Shown here one piece after another: positions 41,747 to 51,063 of a stretch of 64,000 bases of DNA (positions are counted from its first letter, which is position 1; each line of letters starts with the position of its first letter). The DNA is taken from contig JAFZSA010000028.1 of NCBI GenBank assembly GCA_017619585.1, forward strand, positions 1 through 64,000, read 5' to 3'. The notes beneath the pieces were generated by a model that was not told the DNA's origin, did not search any database, and saw nothing but the letters and a program-made list of their open reading frames with translations. The position numbers and the translations under genes are program-made. The DNA is from Bacteroidaceae bacterium (GTDB taxonomy: Bacteria; Bacteroidota; Bacteroidia; Bacteroidales; Bacteroidaceae).

Positions 41747-42985
41747 TCAATACTCGTCTTTATCGCAATAAATAGATACATTATCCAAGAACAATTTACT
41801 TCCCAGCGCGCCCTGGAAGTTACCGCCCTGCCAACTGCTTGCAAAACTGATAGCAAGGCTATAGCCTTTATTGGCAAGGATATGTTGGTCAACCTCTTTC
41901 TTATATACCAACGGGATTTCCACCAGCTGCCATTTAGAGGTCAGCCCATGTATAGGGGTATCACACATCTTGTCCGAGCCATCCTCATTCAGATTATGGG
42001 AAAGACGGCCTATACCCATGATATATGGGTTGGTAAACATATCTGTACCGTCTATCATCACCTCATTTCCAGACTCATCCTGATTGCGATAGAATACAAC
42101 GTAAGCATCCGGCTCATCAACGATACCGTTCATAGGTTTGCCCATTCTATCCTGGAACGTAGAACCCGGCTCATATTTAAGCCATACCGTCATCTTCACA
42201 GGCTTGTGTGCAAACGGAGATCCGAAACGAGTAGCCCTCAGCGCATCCTTCAAGGCATTGCTTACATCAAAGATACCATTAAACATACTGCCGCTGGCCA
42301 ATCTCATATTCACCATGCTGCCAAAGGAACCTGTATCCTTAGTCTCCAGCTTTACACAGGCGCTACCATCCGGTCCCTCACCTGCAAGCGGCACAGAGGG
42401 ATACTCCATAGGCTTAGCAGATGATTTGCTCAGTTTATAACCAGGATTGCCGTTTTTCCATTTCGCATCAGTAAACACATTGGCCACATTGGCGTCTGTG
42501 ATGCTCCACTCATAATACTTACCTGTAGCATCCAGGGCATAGTTTTCAAAGTCAAGACAGAAATCGCCCTCTGTAGGATAGTCATGTGCAACCTTTATAG
42601 AATATACCCTGCTCCAAGCCTTATCCTCAGATACTATGCGGAACTTCCAAGCCTTCTCGTTCGAGAAATCAACAAGGCTGCCATTCTGAAACTTTTCGGC
42701 ACTACCGTCATCATTCAGCATGTAAGCCGTAGCGCCCCGAGTAATCCTTAGGCTCAAAGGCAACTGAGCAACATTCTCGCAATTACGAATCAGGAAAACA
42801 ATATTATCAGAAGTAGAATTGACAACCTTAAGGGTATCGTACACATGATGAAAAACCTCTGCAGGATTCTCTACATGTACCGACGCGGCTTCAATATCAC
42901 ATTCCGTGTTTAGGGGTTCTTTACCGATGCATGAACCAAATAACAAAACGCCCAAAAAGGCTAAATAACAAACAATCTTTTGCAT
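41747..42985 (-). CDS. PCMD lipoprotein (putative carbohydrate metabolism domain)
   Basis: A 412-residue lipoprotein with lipobox cysteine at 19 (LFGSC). An N-terminal region with Ig-like strands (about 30-145) is followed by the PCMD beta-sandwich (about 150-405), with FCLDFENY near its start and GSKLFLDNVSIYCD at its end. PCMD proteins (PF13201) are surface proteins of Bacteroidetes thought to bind or act on carbohydrate; no catalytic residues are established. It is the first gene of the downstream surface operon, with a promoter at 43017-43024. Confidence 0.85.
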   Translation of the reverse strand: MQKIVCYLAFLGVLLFGSCIGKEPLNTECDIEAASVHVENPAEVFHHVYDTLKVVNSTSDNIVFLIRNCENVAQLPLSLRITRGATAYMLNDDGSAEKFQNGSLVDFSNEKAWKFRIVSEDKAWSRVYSIKVAHDYPTEGDFCLDFENYALDATGKYYEWSITDANVANVFTDAKWKNGNPGYKLSKSSAKPMEYPSVPLAGEGPDGSACVKLETKDTGSFGSMVNMRLASGSMFNGIFDVSNALKDALRATRFGSPFAHKPVKMTVWLKYEPGSTFQDRMGKPMNGIVDEPDAYVVFYRNQDESGNEVMIDGTDMFTNPYIMGIGRLSHNLNEDGSDKMCDTPIHGLTSKWQLVEIPLVYKKEVDQHILANKGYSLAISFASSWQGGNFQGALGSKLFLDNVSIYCDKDEY

Positions 42986-43016
42986 TACAAACAGTATGTT
43001 GATATGATTTCATAAG

Positions 43017-43024
43017 CAAAATTA
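43017..43024 (-). promoter_or_regulatory. -7 element of the downstream surface operon
   Basis: Minus-strand TAATTTTG, 32 bp before the PCMD ATG. A clear TTTG -33 is not seen. It separates this operon from the DUF4493 cluster upstream. Confidence 0.55.
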
Positions 43025-43133
43025 TTGTTTCTTTATTATTTACGAACGAAATATTGGTAAAAGATACACACATACCAATATTTGGACAAGAAAATGCCCA
43101 TTCCATCGAATTATCCTCAAAAAAGCCCAAAAA

Positions 43134-43937
43134 TCAGTCTTTTTCGGGGTCAATAACCATCTCAATATCCTCAGTTATAAAGGAATCATCGTAAGTTATG
43201 CCCAATTGGATGGTTCCCTTGGGTGTGCTTCGTAGTGAAAGTTGGGTGATTCTACCCTTTTGCAGTACAACCGTAGAACTAACAGAGGCCGTCTCACCAT
43301 TTTCCCTGCGTGTAGCTGTCAATGAGTAAGTAAGATTTGCCCCTTGCGTAGAAGATACATTGTAATAGCCAACAGTTGCCGTATTACTGGGCGTAAAGGT
43401 CAGTTCGCGAGAGCCAAGCCTTACCGTCATCACGTAATCAGAGAACACCTCGTTGAAAGTCTCGTCATTGGCTATCACCTTAACGCCTGCATTGGCTGGC
43501 GTGCAGAGTACATTAGCGGTTGAGGTCTCATCTTTTACAACAGGAAAAGTGGCTGATGTCCCCACCAGACGGGGTTGCCCGTATATTGTAGGCTGGGTTT
43601 CTGCATCACTGGCGCTACAGCTCTCAGCCGTAACCGTATAGCCATAGCCTGCAGGCACGGTCAAATCTGCTGCAGTAAGTTGGCTCAGCACCTTAGCATC
43701 TACGTGATAGACATTTCCCTGCTTTATAGTTATAAGGTATTGGTTCTTCTGCTCGTCGGTCAGCGCCTTCCCGGCCCTTGTCTGCATCTTGCTGTCAGCA
43801 GTAATGCATACGACAATCCTTCCCTCCCCCTCCTGTATTTCAGGAATCTGGAAAGGATCGCTCTCTGCCATACACCCTACCAAAAGGAATGTCAGCAAAG
43901 CAGAAATCAACGCCGTATAAACCTTATATATATTCAC
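43134..43937 (-). CDS. DUF4493 fimbrillin-like lipoprotein
   Basis: A 267-residue lipoprotein with lipobox LLVGC (Cys22). A first beta-strand (GRIVVCITAD) is followed by the Arg site Thr53-Arg54-Ala55. The DUF4493 pattern is clear: PAGYGYTVTAESCSASDAE (about 96-114), GQPRLVGTSATFPV, and a C-terminal acidic strand (GITYDDSFITEDIEMVIDP). It is the last gene of the upstream cluster and overlaps the 882-residue gene by 4 bp. Likely a surface-exposed or fibre-forming subunit; the fibre role is inference from fold similarity to fimbrillins. Confidence 0.85.
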   Translation of the reverse strand: MNIYKVYTALISALLTFLLVGCMAESDPFQIPEIQEGEGRIVVCITADSKMQTRAGKALTDEQKNQYLITIKQGNVYHVDAKVLSQLTAADLTVPAGYGYTVTAESCSASDAETQPTIYGQPRLVGTSATFPVVKDETSTANVLCTPANAGVKVIANDETFNEVFSDYVMTVRLGSRELTFTPSNTATVGYYNVSSTQGANLTYSLTATRRENGETASVSSTVVLQKGRITQLSLRSTPKGTIQLGITYDDSFITEDIEMVIDPEKD

Positions 43938-46582
43938 TTACTCAAAATCTTCTTAAATGAGCCATCAGCACCACGGATAATGTTAATGCCTTTTCCGACC
44001 TTTGGCAACTGACGTCCTTGTAAATCATAAACGCTTTCTGCACTAAGGACTTCGCCTTCGAGCACTTCCAGCAAGCCATCAGCCTCGTCATCATCCAGAT
44101 AAGCTACCTTCACAGCAGCTGCTGTCGGGCCTTCTATGTAGGCATGATAGGCTTTCAGGGATGAACCTTCTGCACCTTTCTTTATTTTCTCCCCCACTAC
44201 TCCGTAATAGCCTTCCATATCAAAGGTAGGGTTGTAGTTAGAGTGTAATACCCACTGGTTGGCATTCTTCACACCTTTTGTGGTATATTGTGTTGCTGTT
44301 GCAGCAGCCACAACGCTTACATTCGTAAATACAGGAGAAGCAACAGCAGACCCCAAATGCAGGATATAAGGCTGATTAGCCACAATATCACTCTTCTTCT
44401 CAAAGTAAAGAGAATACCCATCCTTCGCATTATAAGTCACCACACTCAGCTGTGCCACCCAATCAGTAACAGAATCATAATCATCTCCCACAATATCCTC
44501 CACCGTAGTATTGAAAGGCAAGGCTATGGTGGAGTAACCTGATTTGAGAGCCCAATTAAGATAAACTGTCTTATAATAATCCACAGTATATGTAGATGAG
44601 GTTGGTTGCAGTGTCAGTATCTTGGGGGCAAAGATAGCCTTAAACTTAACAACCGTTGGATTATTCTGATCTTCCGAATTATATTCATACCCCTCCCTTT
44701 TGTAAGAGGCATTGGTAGAGGCTTGTGTTCCATTAGGCCACTGCCATTCCACAAAAGTATAGCCTTGCTCTGGGACAGCAATCCAGTAGGCATTATTAGT
44801 GGCATTGGCTTCAGATGTCAGCCCGCTACTTTTCAATGAAGTACTTGTATGCTGGTTTGCAGCCGCATCGTCGCTGGAAACATAAGACACATAAGCGTTT
44901 CCACCTACACCCGTCTCTGCATCAGCACGTGTATAATAAGTAGTCTGTGTGGTTCCGCTAACGTTTATTGTAATCGGAGAGTTTGTTCCATTGGGGTCGC
45001 TAATGGTTATGGTTCCATTGTGCACACCTGTAGTGTTGTTCAGATAAGTCACAGTTATGACCTGTGTACCCATTACATCACCACCAGTTGAAGTCAAAGT
45101 AGTAGGTGAAACCGTAAAATTAGCATTGTTTGAAGAAACTGTTACACCATAACCCGCATTACAATGCGAGATAGTAAACGTTTGAGCTGCCACATTATTA
45201 CCCTTCGTGTTTGTACCGGAGGCCAAAGACGTCTTATCTGCTGTTAGATATTTCCGTTCGGTAATAGTGACATTCTTGAAAGTTGCGTCAAAGTTCCCGC
45301 CATAGGTTAAACGGACATATTTATGATTTAATTGTTCGTTTGTAAAAGTATACGTTTGAGAGCCGCTTGTACTACTAGAAGACCATACTTCATCCCAATT
45401 ATTTCCATCAGCACTCAATTTTAGATTAAAATCAACAGAAGTGGCTACGGCATTATGGCGTTCAAAATCAAATGATATTTGATATGGTATTCCATCGAAA
45501 ACGATTTCTGCTGTTTTATCATTATAACCATTGTTACTTAAATAAATGCCACCATTGATCCATTTGCAATCACCAGAGACTCCACGCACCAACGTTCCGA
45601 AATTATCACTGGTTATAGTTAAAGGCAAATGGTTTTGGGCTTCTGTTACAGTGACATCAAAATATTCCTCATGGGTATACCAGTCAGCATCTCCATCTTG
45701 AGTAACAGTAAAACGCACAGTACCTTCACCATCATAAAAAACTAATTTTCCATTCACTACATTACCCAACAACGGATTGCTACTAGTTATGGTATAACCC
45801 GTATCCGTGTTCGTTGAAGTAAAGAAATCACTATAGGAATGATTTTTATAAGCATTAGTCAGATTCCACATAAAGGCGGGTGTTCCTTTATCAGCTGCCT
45901 CCGCTGTAACGTCAAATGTAGTGGTCGCTGTACCCATGGTAAGAGTTACCCTTCCTGTTTGTTTACCTGCTGTAGTGGGTGCAGTAAAATTAATTTTGAT
46001 ATCTGCCTCTCCTTTTTCGCCAAGGCTTTTGCTGGTAACCGTAAAGGTTGTATTAGTACAGCTACCCGTAAGAGTTTGGTTATAAGTAGTATTATTGAAA
46101 GCGACTCGGATTGTGCTAGATGTAGATTTGCCTACACGAATCGATCCCATATCAAGCGTTGAAGAAACGCCACTTGCCAAAGAAAGAGTTGTGGCACGAG
46201 TTACTTTTAGATTTTTAAAGTACCTTGTTCCCGCCAAGTTTCCCTTCAACTTAATCTTAGTAACATTTTGATTAACAGAACATGTATATGTTTTCTCCTT
46301 TGTGGAGAGATCGGAACATGTGTAAATAACGCTCCATTTCTCTCCATTATACGCATAAATATCTATACCTCCGGCTGTTATTGCTGTATACTTCTTTACT
46401 ACAACAGAAAGCGTTGCCCCAGGACCATTCAATTGAAATTCCTCACTTTCGCCATACTGAGATGCAGCATCGCTGAACGAAGAAACGGCGTCCAAGACAT
46501 AACCTGTATCTCCCCACGCCTCACCGCTCCACGCGAAGGTGCAGAGAATCATCAGAATTATATATAGTAGCTTTTGCTTCAT
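43934..46582 (-). CDS. Large secreted Ig/InlB-type protein with type IX-like tail
   Basis: An 882-residue protein with signal peptide 1-24 (ILCTFAWSGEAWG). It has several beta-sandwich or choice-of-anchor-like units (for example SVVVKKYTAITAGGIDIYAY, DIKINFTAPTTAGKQTGRVT), an F5/8-like region (about 340-440), an InlB/MucBP-like unit (about 555-655, containing AVPEQGYTFVEW), and a tail (VYDLQGRQLPKVGKGINI). No catalytic motif is visible. A role as a secreted tip or surface adhesin for the DUF4493 cluster fits its place between DUF4493 genes, but is inference. Confidence 0.8.
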   Translation of the reverse strand: MKQKLLYIILMILCTFAWSGEAWGDTGYVLDAVSSFSDAASQYGESEEFQLNGPGATLSVVVKKYTAITAGGIDIYAYNGEKWSVIYTCSDLSTKEKTYTCSVNQNVTKIKLKGNLAGTRYFKNLKVTRATTLSLASGVSSTLDMGSIRVGKSTSSTIRVAFNNTTYNQTLTGSCTNTTFTVTSKSLGEKGEADIKINFTAPTTAGKQTGRVTLTMGTATTTFDVTAEAADKGTPAFMWNLTNAYKNHSYSDFFTSTNTDTGYTITSSNPLLGNVVNGKLVFYDGEGTVRFTVTQDGDADWYTHEEYFDVTVTEAQNHLPLTITSDNFGTLVRGVSGDCKWINGGIYLSNNGYNDKTAEIVFDGIPYQISFDFERHNAVATSVDFNLKLSADGNNWDEVWSSSSTSGSQTYTFTNEQLNHKYVRLTYGGNFDATFKNVTITERKYLTADKTSLASGTNTKGNNVAAQTFTISHCNAGYGVTVSSNNANFTVSPTTLTSTGGDVMGTQVITVTYLNNTTGVHNGTITISDPNGTNSPITINVSGTTQTTYYTRADAETGVGGNAYVSYVSSDDAAANQHTSTSLKSSGLTSEANATNNAYWIAVPEQGYTFVEWQWPNGTQASTNASYKREGYEYNSEDQNNPTVVKFKAIFAPKILTLQPTSSTYTVDYYKTVYLNWALKSGYSTIALPFNTTVEDIVGDDYDSVTDWVAQLSVVTYNAKDGYSLYFEKKSDIVANQPYILHLGSAVASPVFTNVSVVAAATATQYTTKGVKNANQWVLHSNYNPTFDMEGYYGVVGEKIKKGAEGSSLKAYHAYIEGPTAAAVKVAYLDDDEADGLLEVLEGEVLSAESVYDLQGRQLPKVGKGINIIRGADGSFKKILSK

Positions 46583-46591
46583 TATTCAGTT

Positions 46592-47329
46592 TTAGTACAG
46601 ATGAAATTCTTTGGTATCGAACTCACCTGCGTGAGTGCCAGAGCCAAACTCAATCAGGAGAGCTTCTATGGCAGAGGCAGATATATTGAGCGGATAGCGG
46701 GTTCCGGCTGCTACTGTGATAGTGCCAGTAACGCCATTCGCAGGAATGTCTGTTACATGAGAGTCCTTCTTAGCAGAACCCTTAATGGTATAGGTTATCT
46801 CGCCTGGCATAGCATACAGGTTGCCATTGGCGGAGACAGATTTTGAACCGATAGTTACGGAATAGTTCTCATAGAGACTGGTAAAGCTTGTTTGGAAAGC
46901 TACAGCAATCTCTACGTTCTGGGGTTTAAGTAAATTGATGCTGACGGATTGTGTTCCGCCAACACCTAAAGTAAAGGAATTAGATGTTCCCTGATACCAG
47001 GGCGCAGCATCCTGAGGCGTCTTGCTGGTAGCTGTTAGCGTATAGGTACCAGCAGGGATAATGGCCTTGTTATTTTTAAAGGTTATAGCGGAGTCTTCTG
47101 CAAGAACATGAGCACTACCCTCCAAACTTCTGAGGGTATAGGTGTAGTCGGCAATATTGCCATCGGCTCTGGTTCCGTCCTGAGTATAGACCTCCACTTC
47201 AGGAACAGAAAGTACAATACAACCAGTCTTGGCGCCCTCTGTTACAGGAGGCACCTCTTCCGTCTGGCATGCAGTAAACATTATTGCTGCCAACAATAGG
47301 TATTGAAGACTGTGTATTGTTCTGTTCAT
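46592..47329 (-). CDS. DUF4493 fimbrillin-like lipoprotein
   Basis: A 245-residue lipoprotein (lipobox FTAC, Cys21) with the first strand GCIVLSVPEVEVY and the Arg site Thr53-Arg54-Ala55 (DGTRADGN). The body has IIPAGTYTLTATS, PWYQGTSNSFTLG and VAFQTSFTSLYENYSVTIGS, typical of the family. Downstream of it comes the 882-residue protein (9 bp). Its upstream region holds the palindrome array at 47373-47432, which may control it. Confidence 0.82.
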   Translation of the reverse strand: MNRTIHSLQYLLLAAIMFTACQTEEVPPVTEGAKTGCIVLSVPEVEVYTQDGTRADGNIADYTYTLRSLEGSAHVLAEDSAITFKNNKAIIPAGTYTLTATSKTPQDAAPWYQGTSNSFTLGVGGTQSVSINLLKPQNVEIAVAFQTSFTSLYENYSVTIGSKSVSANGNLYAMPGEITYTIKGSAKKDSHVTDIPANGVTGTITVAAGTRYPLNISASAIEALLIEFGSGTHAGEFDTKEFHLY

Positions 47330-47343
47330 TTTTTATTTAAATA

Positions 47344-47493
47344 AGTATGTCAAAGCGGAAAGGATGTCTTTTATTCCCAGTGTGGGAATGTTTTCTTCCC
47401 AACGTGGGAATTGTTGATTCCCAACGTGGGAACATTTTTTCCTACACGTAACAGAAATCAGACATCAAGAAAGTCTCCCCGCTTTGGCATACT
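47344..47493. repeat. 150-bp imperfect inverted repeat (MITE-like) enclosing a palindrome array
   Basis: Outer arms AGTATGTCAAAGCGG (47344-47358) and CCGCTTTGGCATACT (47479-47493) match at 14 of 15 positions as an inverted repeat; inner GATGTCT (47363-47369) pairs with AGACATC (47460-47466). Between them lie three palindromes. It sits in the 181-bp gap between two DUF4493 genes. A small non-autonomous element or a structured regulatory leader both fit. Confidence 0.65.
47373..47432. repeat. Three TTCCCA-N3-TGGGAA palindromes at exact 22-bp spacing
   Basis: ATTCCCAGTGTGGGAAT (47373-47389), TTCCCAACGTGGGAA (47396-47410) and TTCCCAACGTGGGAA (47418-47432); centres at 47381, 47403 and 47425. The 22-bp step is close to two helical turns. 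It lies about 44 to 103 bp upstream of the DUF4493 start at 47329. Confidence 0.85.
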
Positions 47494-47510
47494 CTTCTTA
47501 TGATTAGTTA

Positions 47511-48299
47511 TTACTCTTCATTTCCTGTAGCAGCATCAATAATCGTTGTGGTTGTGCCACCATCAACAAATTTATCGTCATATGTGATTGTCAGAGTGGT
47601 GACAGTTCCATTAGTGTTCGCATTAATTTTGAACTTATACTCCTTGGCAGCGTCAAGTGCAGGCAAAACCTTCACGATAGCAGTCTTGGGCGAATTTTTG
47701 TATGAATAATTGATTGTACAAAAAGCCTTTTGCTCTGCATAAAAATATGCTGATCCACTAGATGCATAAGTATATGTGCGAAGGAGTTTTGATTCATCAG
47801 GCTCAGTTATAGTAGGATCATTATATTGTTTTACTTCAACACTGAATCCGTCAATATCCACATTACTTTCTGCTGCACTCCAGTCTACAGAAAGCATCGC
47901 ATTCTTTGCGGTACCACAGGTAAAACTAACATCGTTTGAGCCTGTTGCCAATACCACATTTTTTTCTGCTGAATAATATGCATTACCAGCATTACCATCA
48001 GGCATAGCATCTGATAATGATTTGTAGTTACCCACCTTAATAGCATAAGTATTTGTAGGATATGACTCGTCTTTAACCTTGTCTCCGGCAACCCAATTGT
48101 AATCTCCAACTTTTATCCACCAATCTGCTAAAACTGCATCTTGAGTAGCACGAGTTAACATCGCATCATCATTGGTGATACTCAGATTGATGGTAGCTTT
48201 CTCAGAACCAATGGGTTCAAACATATCCACTTCGTTGTTGCAAGAAGTGAAAGACAGGGCTGCAAGGGCTGCACTTGCTAAAAGAATTGACTTTTTCAT
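47511..48299 (-). CDS. DUF4493-like surface lipoprotein
   Basis: A 262-residue lipoprotein (lipobox SFTSC, Cys20). First strand ATINLSITND, then the Arg site Thr49-Arg50-Ala51 (AMLTRATQD). The body is more diverged from the family but keeps the length and the order of elements, ending in an acidic Thr-rich strand (LTITYDDKFVDGG). It lies in a run of similar genes; likely a surface subunit. Confidence 0.78.
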   Translation of the reverse strand: MKKSILLASAALAALSFTSCNNEVDMFEPIGSEKATINLSITNDDAMLTRATQDAVLADWWIKVGDYNWVAGDKVKDESYPTNTYAIKVGNYKSLSDAMPDGNAGNAYYSAEKNVVLATGSNDVSFTCGTAKNAMLSVDWSAAESNVDIDGFSVEVKQYNDPTITEPDESKLLRTYTYASSGSAYFYAEQKAFCTINYSYKNSPKTAIVKVLPALDAAKEYKFKINANTNGTVTTLTITYDDKFVDGGTTTTIIDAATGNEE

Positions 48300-48330
48300 A
48301 ACTTTTATGTATTTGTTTGTTTACTTGCTA

Positions 48331-49173
48331 TTAATCAAGGTTTATAGGATTATCATCTATTCCAAAATCATCATCGATATCAATCTCAATGTCAATAGTA
48401 CCCGTATTATTGCCTGTACCTGCACCAGGACCATTAACAGTAAAACGAGTAACTTTACCCTTCTTAACCAAAACATCCTTGGTGATGGTAATAGCTCCCT
48501 TTGCGTGGATTTCGAGCTGAACAGTCTTTTCTTCAGAGAATGGATCCACATTGTAGTAAGCTACGGCTCCCCCCGTACGTTTGTCTTTTGTCCCAACCTT
48601 AGTGAAGGTGGCCATGTTCTCGCTATTAAAGACAAGTTCGCGACTATCCTTTGTCACTACAGAATATTTACCGAAAACGTCTGTAAAGCTCTTGTCGAAG
48701 ACTACACACAGACCGCCATTGGCAGGTGTGCAGGTAACACTGACTGGAGTTGTCTGGGATGCCTTAATCTCGAAAGACTCAGATCTTCCAGTATAGCGAG
48801 GGGCGCCAAAACCTGTCTCGGCTTCTGTCTCTGAACAGCTTTCAGCAAAGACAGCATAACCATTACCGACGCTGAGGATACAGTCGGCATCCGTAAGGGC
48901 AGAATACTTCTTCAGCTGTCCCCAAAGTTCGATACTGTTCTGGTAAACCATAATATTATAGTTTGCAGCTTCCGTGGCAGAAAGAGTCCGTGGTTCGGCA
49001 TCCGCACGGGTACCTGAGTTAACTACAATTTCTCCATTATTCAGATTCAGGGCAAAAGATCCCTTGTTGGAAGACACATTGAATGGGTCCTGTTCATTAT
49101 TACAGCCAGCCAGCAACGCTGTTGCCGCCAGCAACATTATATATTGAATCTTAGTTTTCATATTATTTTCCAC
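48331..49173 (-). CDS. DUF4493 fimbrillin-like lipoprotein
   Basis: A 280-residue lipoprotein (lipobox LLAGC, Cys24) with first strand GSFALNLNNGEIVV and Arg site Thr55-Arg56-Ala57 (SGTRADAEP). Family motifs: SVGNGYAVFAESCSETEAE, GAPRYTGRSESFEI, VTCTPANGGLCVVFDKSF and the acidic end IDIEIDIDDDFGIDDNP. Four bp separate it from the upstream gene. Met5 is an alternative start. Confidence 0.85.
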   Translation of the reverse strand: MENNMKTKIQYIMLLAATALLAGCNNEQDPFNVSSNKGSFALNLNNGEIVVNSGTRADAEPRTLSATEAANYNIMVYQNSIELWGQLKKYSALTDADCILSVGNGYAVFAESCSETEAETGFGAPRYTGRSESFEIKASQTTPVSVTCTPANGGLCVVFDKSFTDVFGKYSVVTKDSRELVFNSENMATFTKVGTKDKRTGGAVAYYNVDPFSEEKTVQLEIHAKGAITITKDVLVKKGKVTRFTVNGPGAGTGNNTGTIDIEIDIDDDFGIDDNPINLD

Positions 49174-49177
49174 CTAT

Positions 49178-51031
49178 TTAGTTGTACTTAACAGTTACTT
49201 TATACACACTAGTATGTGTTAGACCCATACCATAGCTGTTTAGACATTCAACCGTGTTATTTGTAGGTTTAAGGGTTCCATATACAGTAGTATCAGAAGC
49301 TTTATCACCTGTTCCGCTAACAGAAGCCACATGCTTACTTTCTCCTGCAACATAGAACGTAAATGTGGTACCTACAACACTACCATGTGTATCTGCCTTT
49401 ACGTAAGCAGCAACGTTCACATCAGCTGGGACATTGAACGACTTACGAATACGCTGCTCACCTGCAACACCAGTACCCAACCGCACATGATCTGAATTCC
49501 AATTAACACTTCCATTAGGATTCGACCAACCATTGCCTGTACTTGGAGGATTAGCTTCATAAGGAATACCCGTGATATAAACTGTCTTGCTAGCATTTTT
49601 GCTATAACCAGCAAAGGTGGCAGTTGCGCTAAGGGTATATGCTCCAGGATCTTTAGTTAAATCAGAGTACACAGCCTGCTTGGTGTTATTCTTGGTCTCA
49701 TTATTATAAGTGATGCTAAGACCATACTTGGCAACCAATAATGCATCAGAGATACCCGTTACAGTAACAGTGGGTGCATAAATCTTGTTGTTTGCGCAAT
49801 CATTTGCCTGAGCAATATTCTTGGTTGTACCGTCTCCTATAGCATAGCTGTAAGAAGTAAGAGCATTCAGAGTAACCTGGAAGTTGGGCTGTTCCGTGAT
49901 GTTGAAGGTGGTCTGCTTTGTTTCTACAATACCCTTGAAATTCTCGAAAGTATATTCCAGTACATAATTACCCATGGGCAGATAAGGCCAGTCCTCATCA
50001 CCTGCACCAGAGGTAAGGGTTCCCTTAGCAGAAGACAAGGTACGAACGATATCGCCACTGGCATTCTTCACCACAGCTGACCACTCTGTAGCATCAACAT
50101 CATAAGAAGGATCTGTAGCAGAGAGAGTGGTTCCTACCAGTTCACCATTCTCGTAAACATTCTGAGTAGTAACAACCGGAACATTATCATGAATACTGGG
50201 ATCTGGCGCAATGGTAACATTATCCTCCATATACATTTCTTCATCCTCAACATTGATTTCAAGCGAGAAGGTTCCTGACTTGTAGCTAACAGCGATACGC
50301 TTGATCTTAGCCACTTCGAGTGTCTGCACAAATTCCTTGGTAATACTACCTACTGTAACACTATATTTGACGGTACGTCCCTCAGTAGGAATATTGAAGT
50401 AAGCAATCTGTCTTTGCTTAATGTCATCACCATCCTTATAATCGCAATTGCTGGCATTAAAGACAAGGTTCTCGCGAGGCTGGTTTTCATCCGTCTTGAT
50501 GGTTATACTGTAATCTGTAAAGTGACCTGTAATGGTTGGGTCAAAATACGCACTTACACCACCATTGGCAACTTTACAGGGAACAGACACCTTGGTGGTC
50601 TCACCTGCAATAATAGCAAAAGACTGAGATCTACCCACATAACGGCGCTTACCCCATTTAACATGATTATCGTCTTCGGTATTTTCCGCATCAGATTCTG
50701 AACAGCTCTCTGCCATAATAGAATAGCCATAGCCGGCACTCAGACTAGGATTCGTACCCAACTCATCTAAAGGTACAGGTCCTTTTACAACCTCGCTTAC
50801 GCCCTTGAAAATTGTAATCAAGAACTTCTTGGCCTCTTCTGTGGATACTTTGGTTGTTGCACGAGTGGCAACATTACCTTCTAAGCTAATCTCCAAGGTT
50901 CCCATTCCATCCCCTGTCTTCTGACCCGAGGAAGCAAAAGGATCCACTTCATTGGCGCATGAGGCCAAAACCATCACACCTGCATATAGCAAAGTAATGA
51001 GTGAGTGTTTAGATTTTTTCATTATGTTCAC
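49178..51031 (-). CDS. Two-part DUF4493 surface lipoprotein (long form)
   Basis: A 617-residue lipoprotein (lipobox LASC, Cys25). Residues 45-280 are a DUF4493 domain with the Arg site Thr56-Arg57-Ala58 and motifs SAGYGYSIMAESCSESDAE and RRYVGRSQSFAI. The second half (about 290-617) is a distinct beta-rich region (WPYLPMGNYVLEYTF, VYITGIPYEANPP, TVYGTLKP, YGMGLTHTSVYKV) shared with the 602-residue protein at 51812-53620. It may display a binding domain on a fimbrillin-like base; this is inference. Confidence 0.83.
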   Translation of the reverse strand: MNIMKKSKHSLITLLYAGVMVLASCANEVDPFASSGQKTGDGMGTLEISLEGNVATRATTKVSTEEAKKFLITIFKGVSEVVKGPVPLDELGTNPSLSAGYGYSIMAESCSESDAENTEDDNHVKWGKRRYVGRSQSFAIIAGETTKVSVPCKVANGGVSAYFDPTITGHFTDYSITIKTDENQPRENLVFNASNCDYKDGDDIKQRQIAYFNIPTEGRTVKYSVTVGSITKEFVQTLEVAKIKRIAVSYKSGTFSLEINVEDEEMYMEDNVTIAPDPSIHDNVPVVTTQNVYENGELVGTTLSATDPSYDVDATEWSAVVKNASGDIVRTLSSAKGTLTSGAGDEDWPYLPMGNYVLEYTFENFKGIVETKQTTFNITEQPNFQVTLNALTSYSYAIGDGTTKNIAQANDCANNKIYAPTVTVTGISDALLVAKYGLSITYNNETKNNTKQAVYSDLTKDPGAYTLSATATFAGYSKNASKTVYITGIPYEANPPSTGNGWSNPNGSVNWNSDHVRLGTGVAGEQRIRKSFNVPADVNVAAYVKADTHGSVVGTTFTFYVAGESKHVASVSGTGDKASDTTVYGTLKPTNNTVECLNSYGMGLTHTSVYKVTVKYN

Positions 51032-51063
51032 AATTTTTTGAGATAAATATTTTTGTTTCTTTC

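Noticed and set aside
42921..43130. Open frame of 69 codons between the two surface operons
   Set aside because: It overlaps the PCMD start and the -7 element; no conservation or signal is visible.
47373..47432. Palindrome array considered as a CRISPR array or as MraZ boxes
   Set aside because: There are only about 7 bp between palindromes and no cas genes; the 22-bp step does not match the 10-bp step of MraZ boxes.
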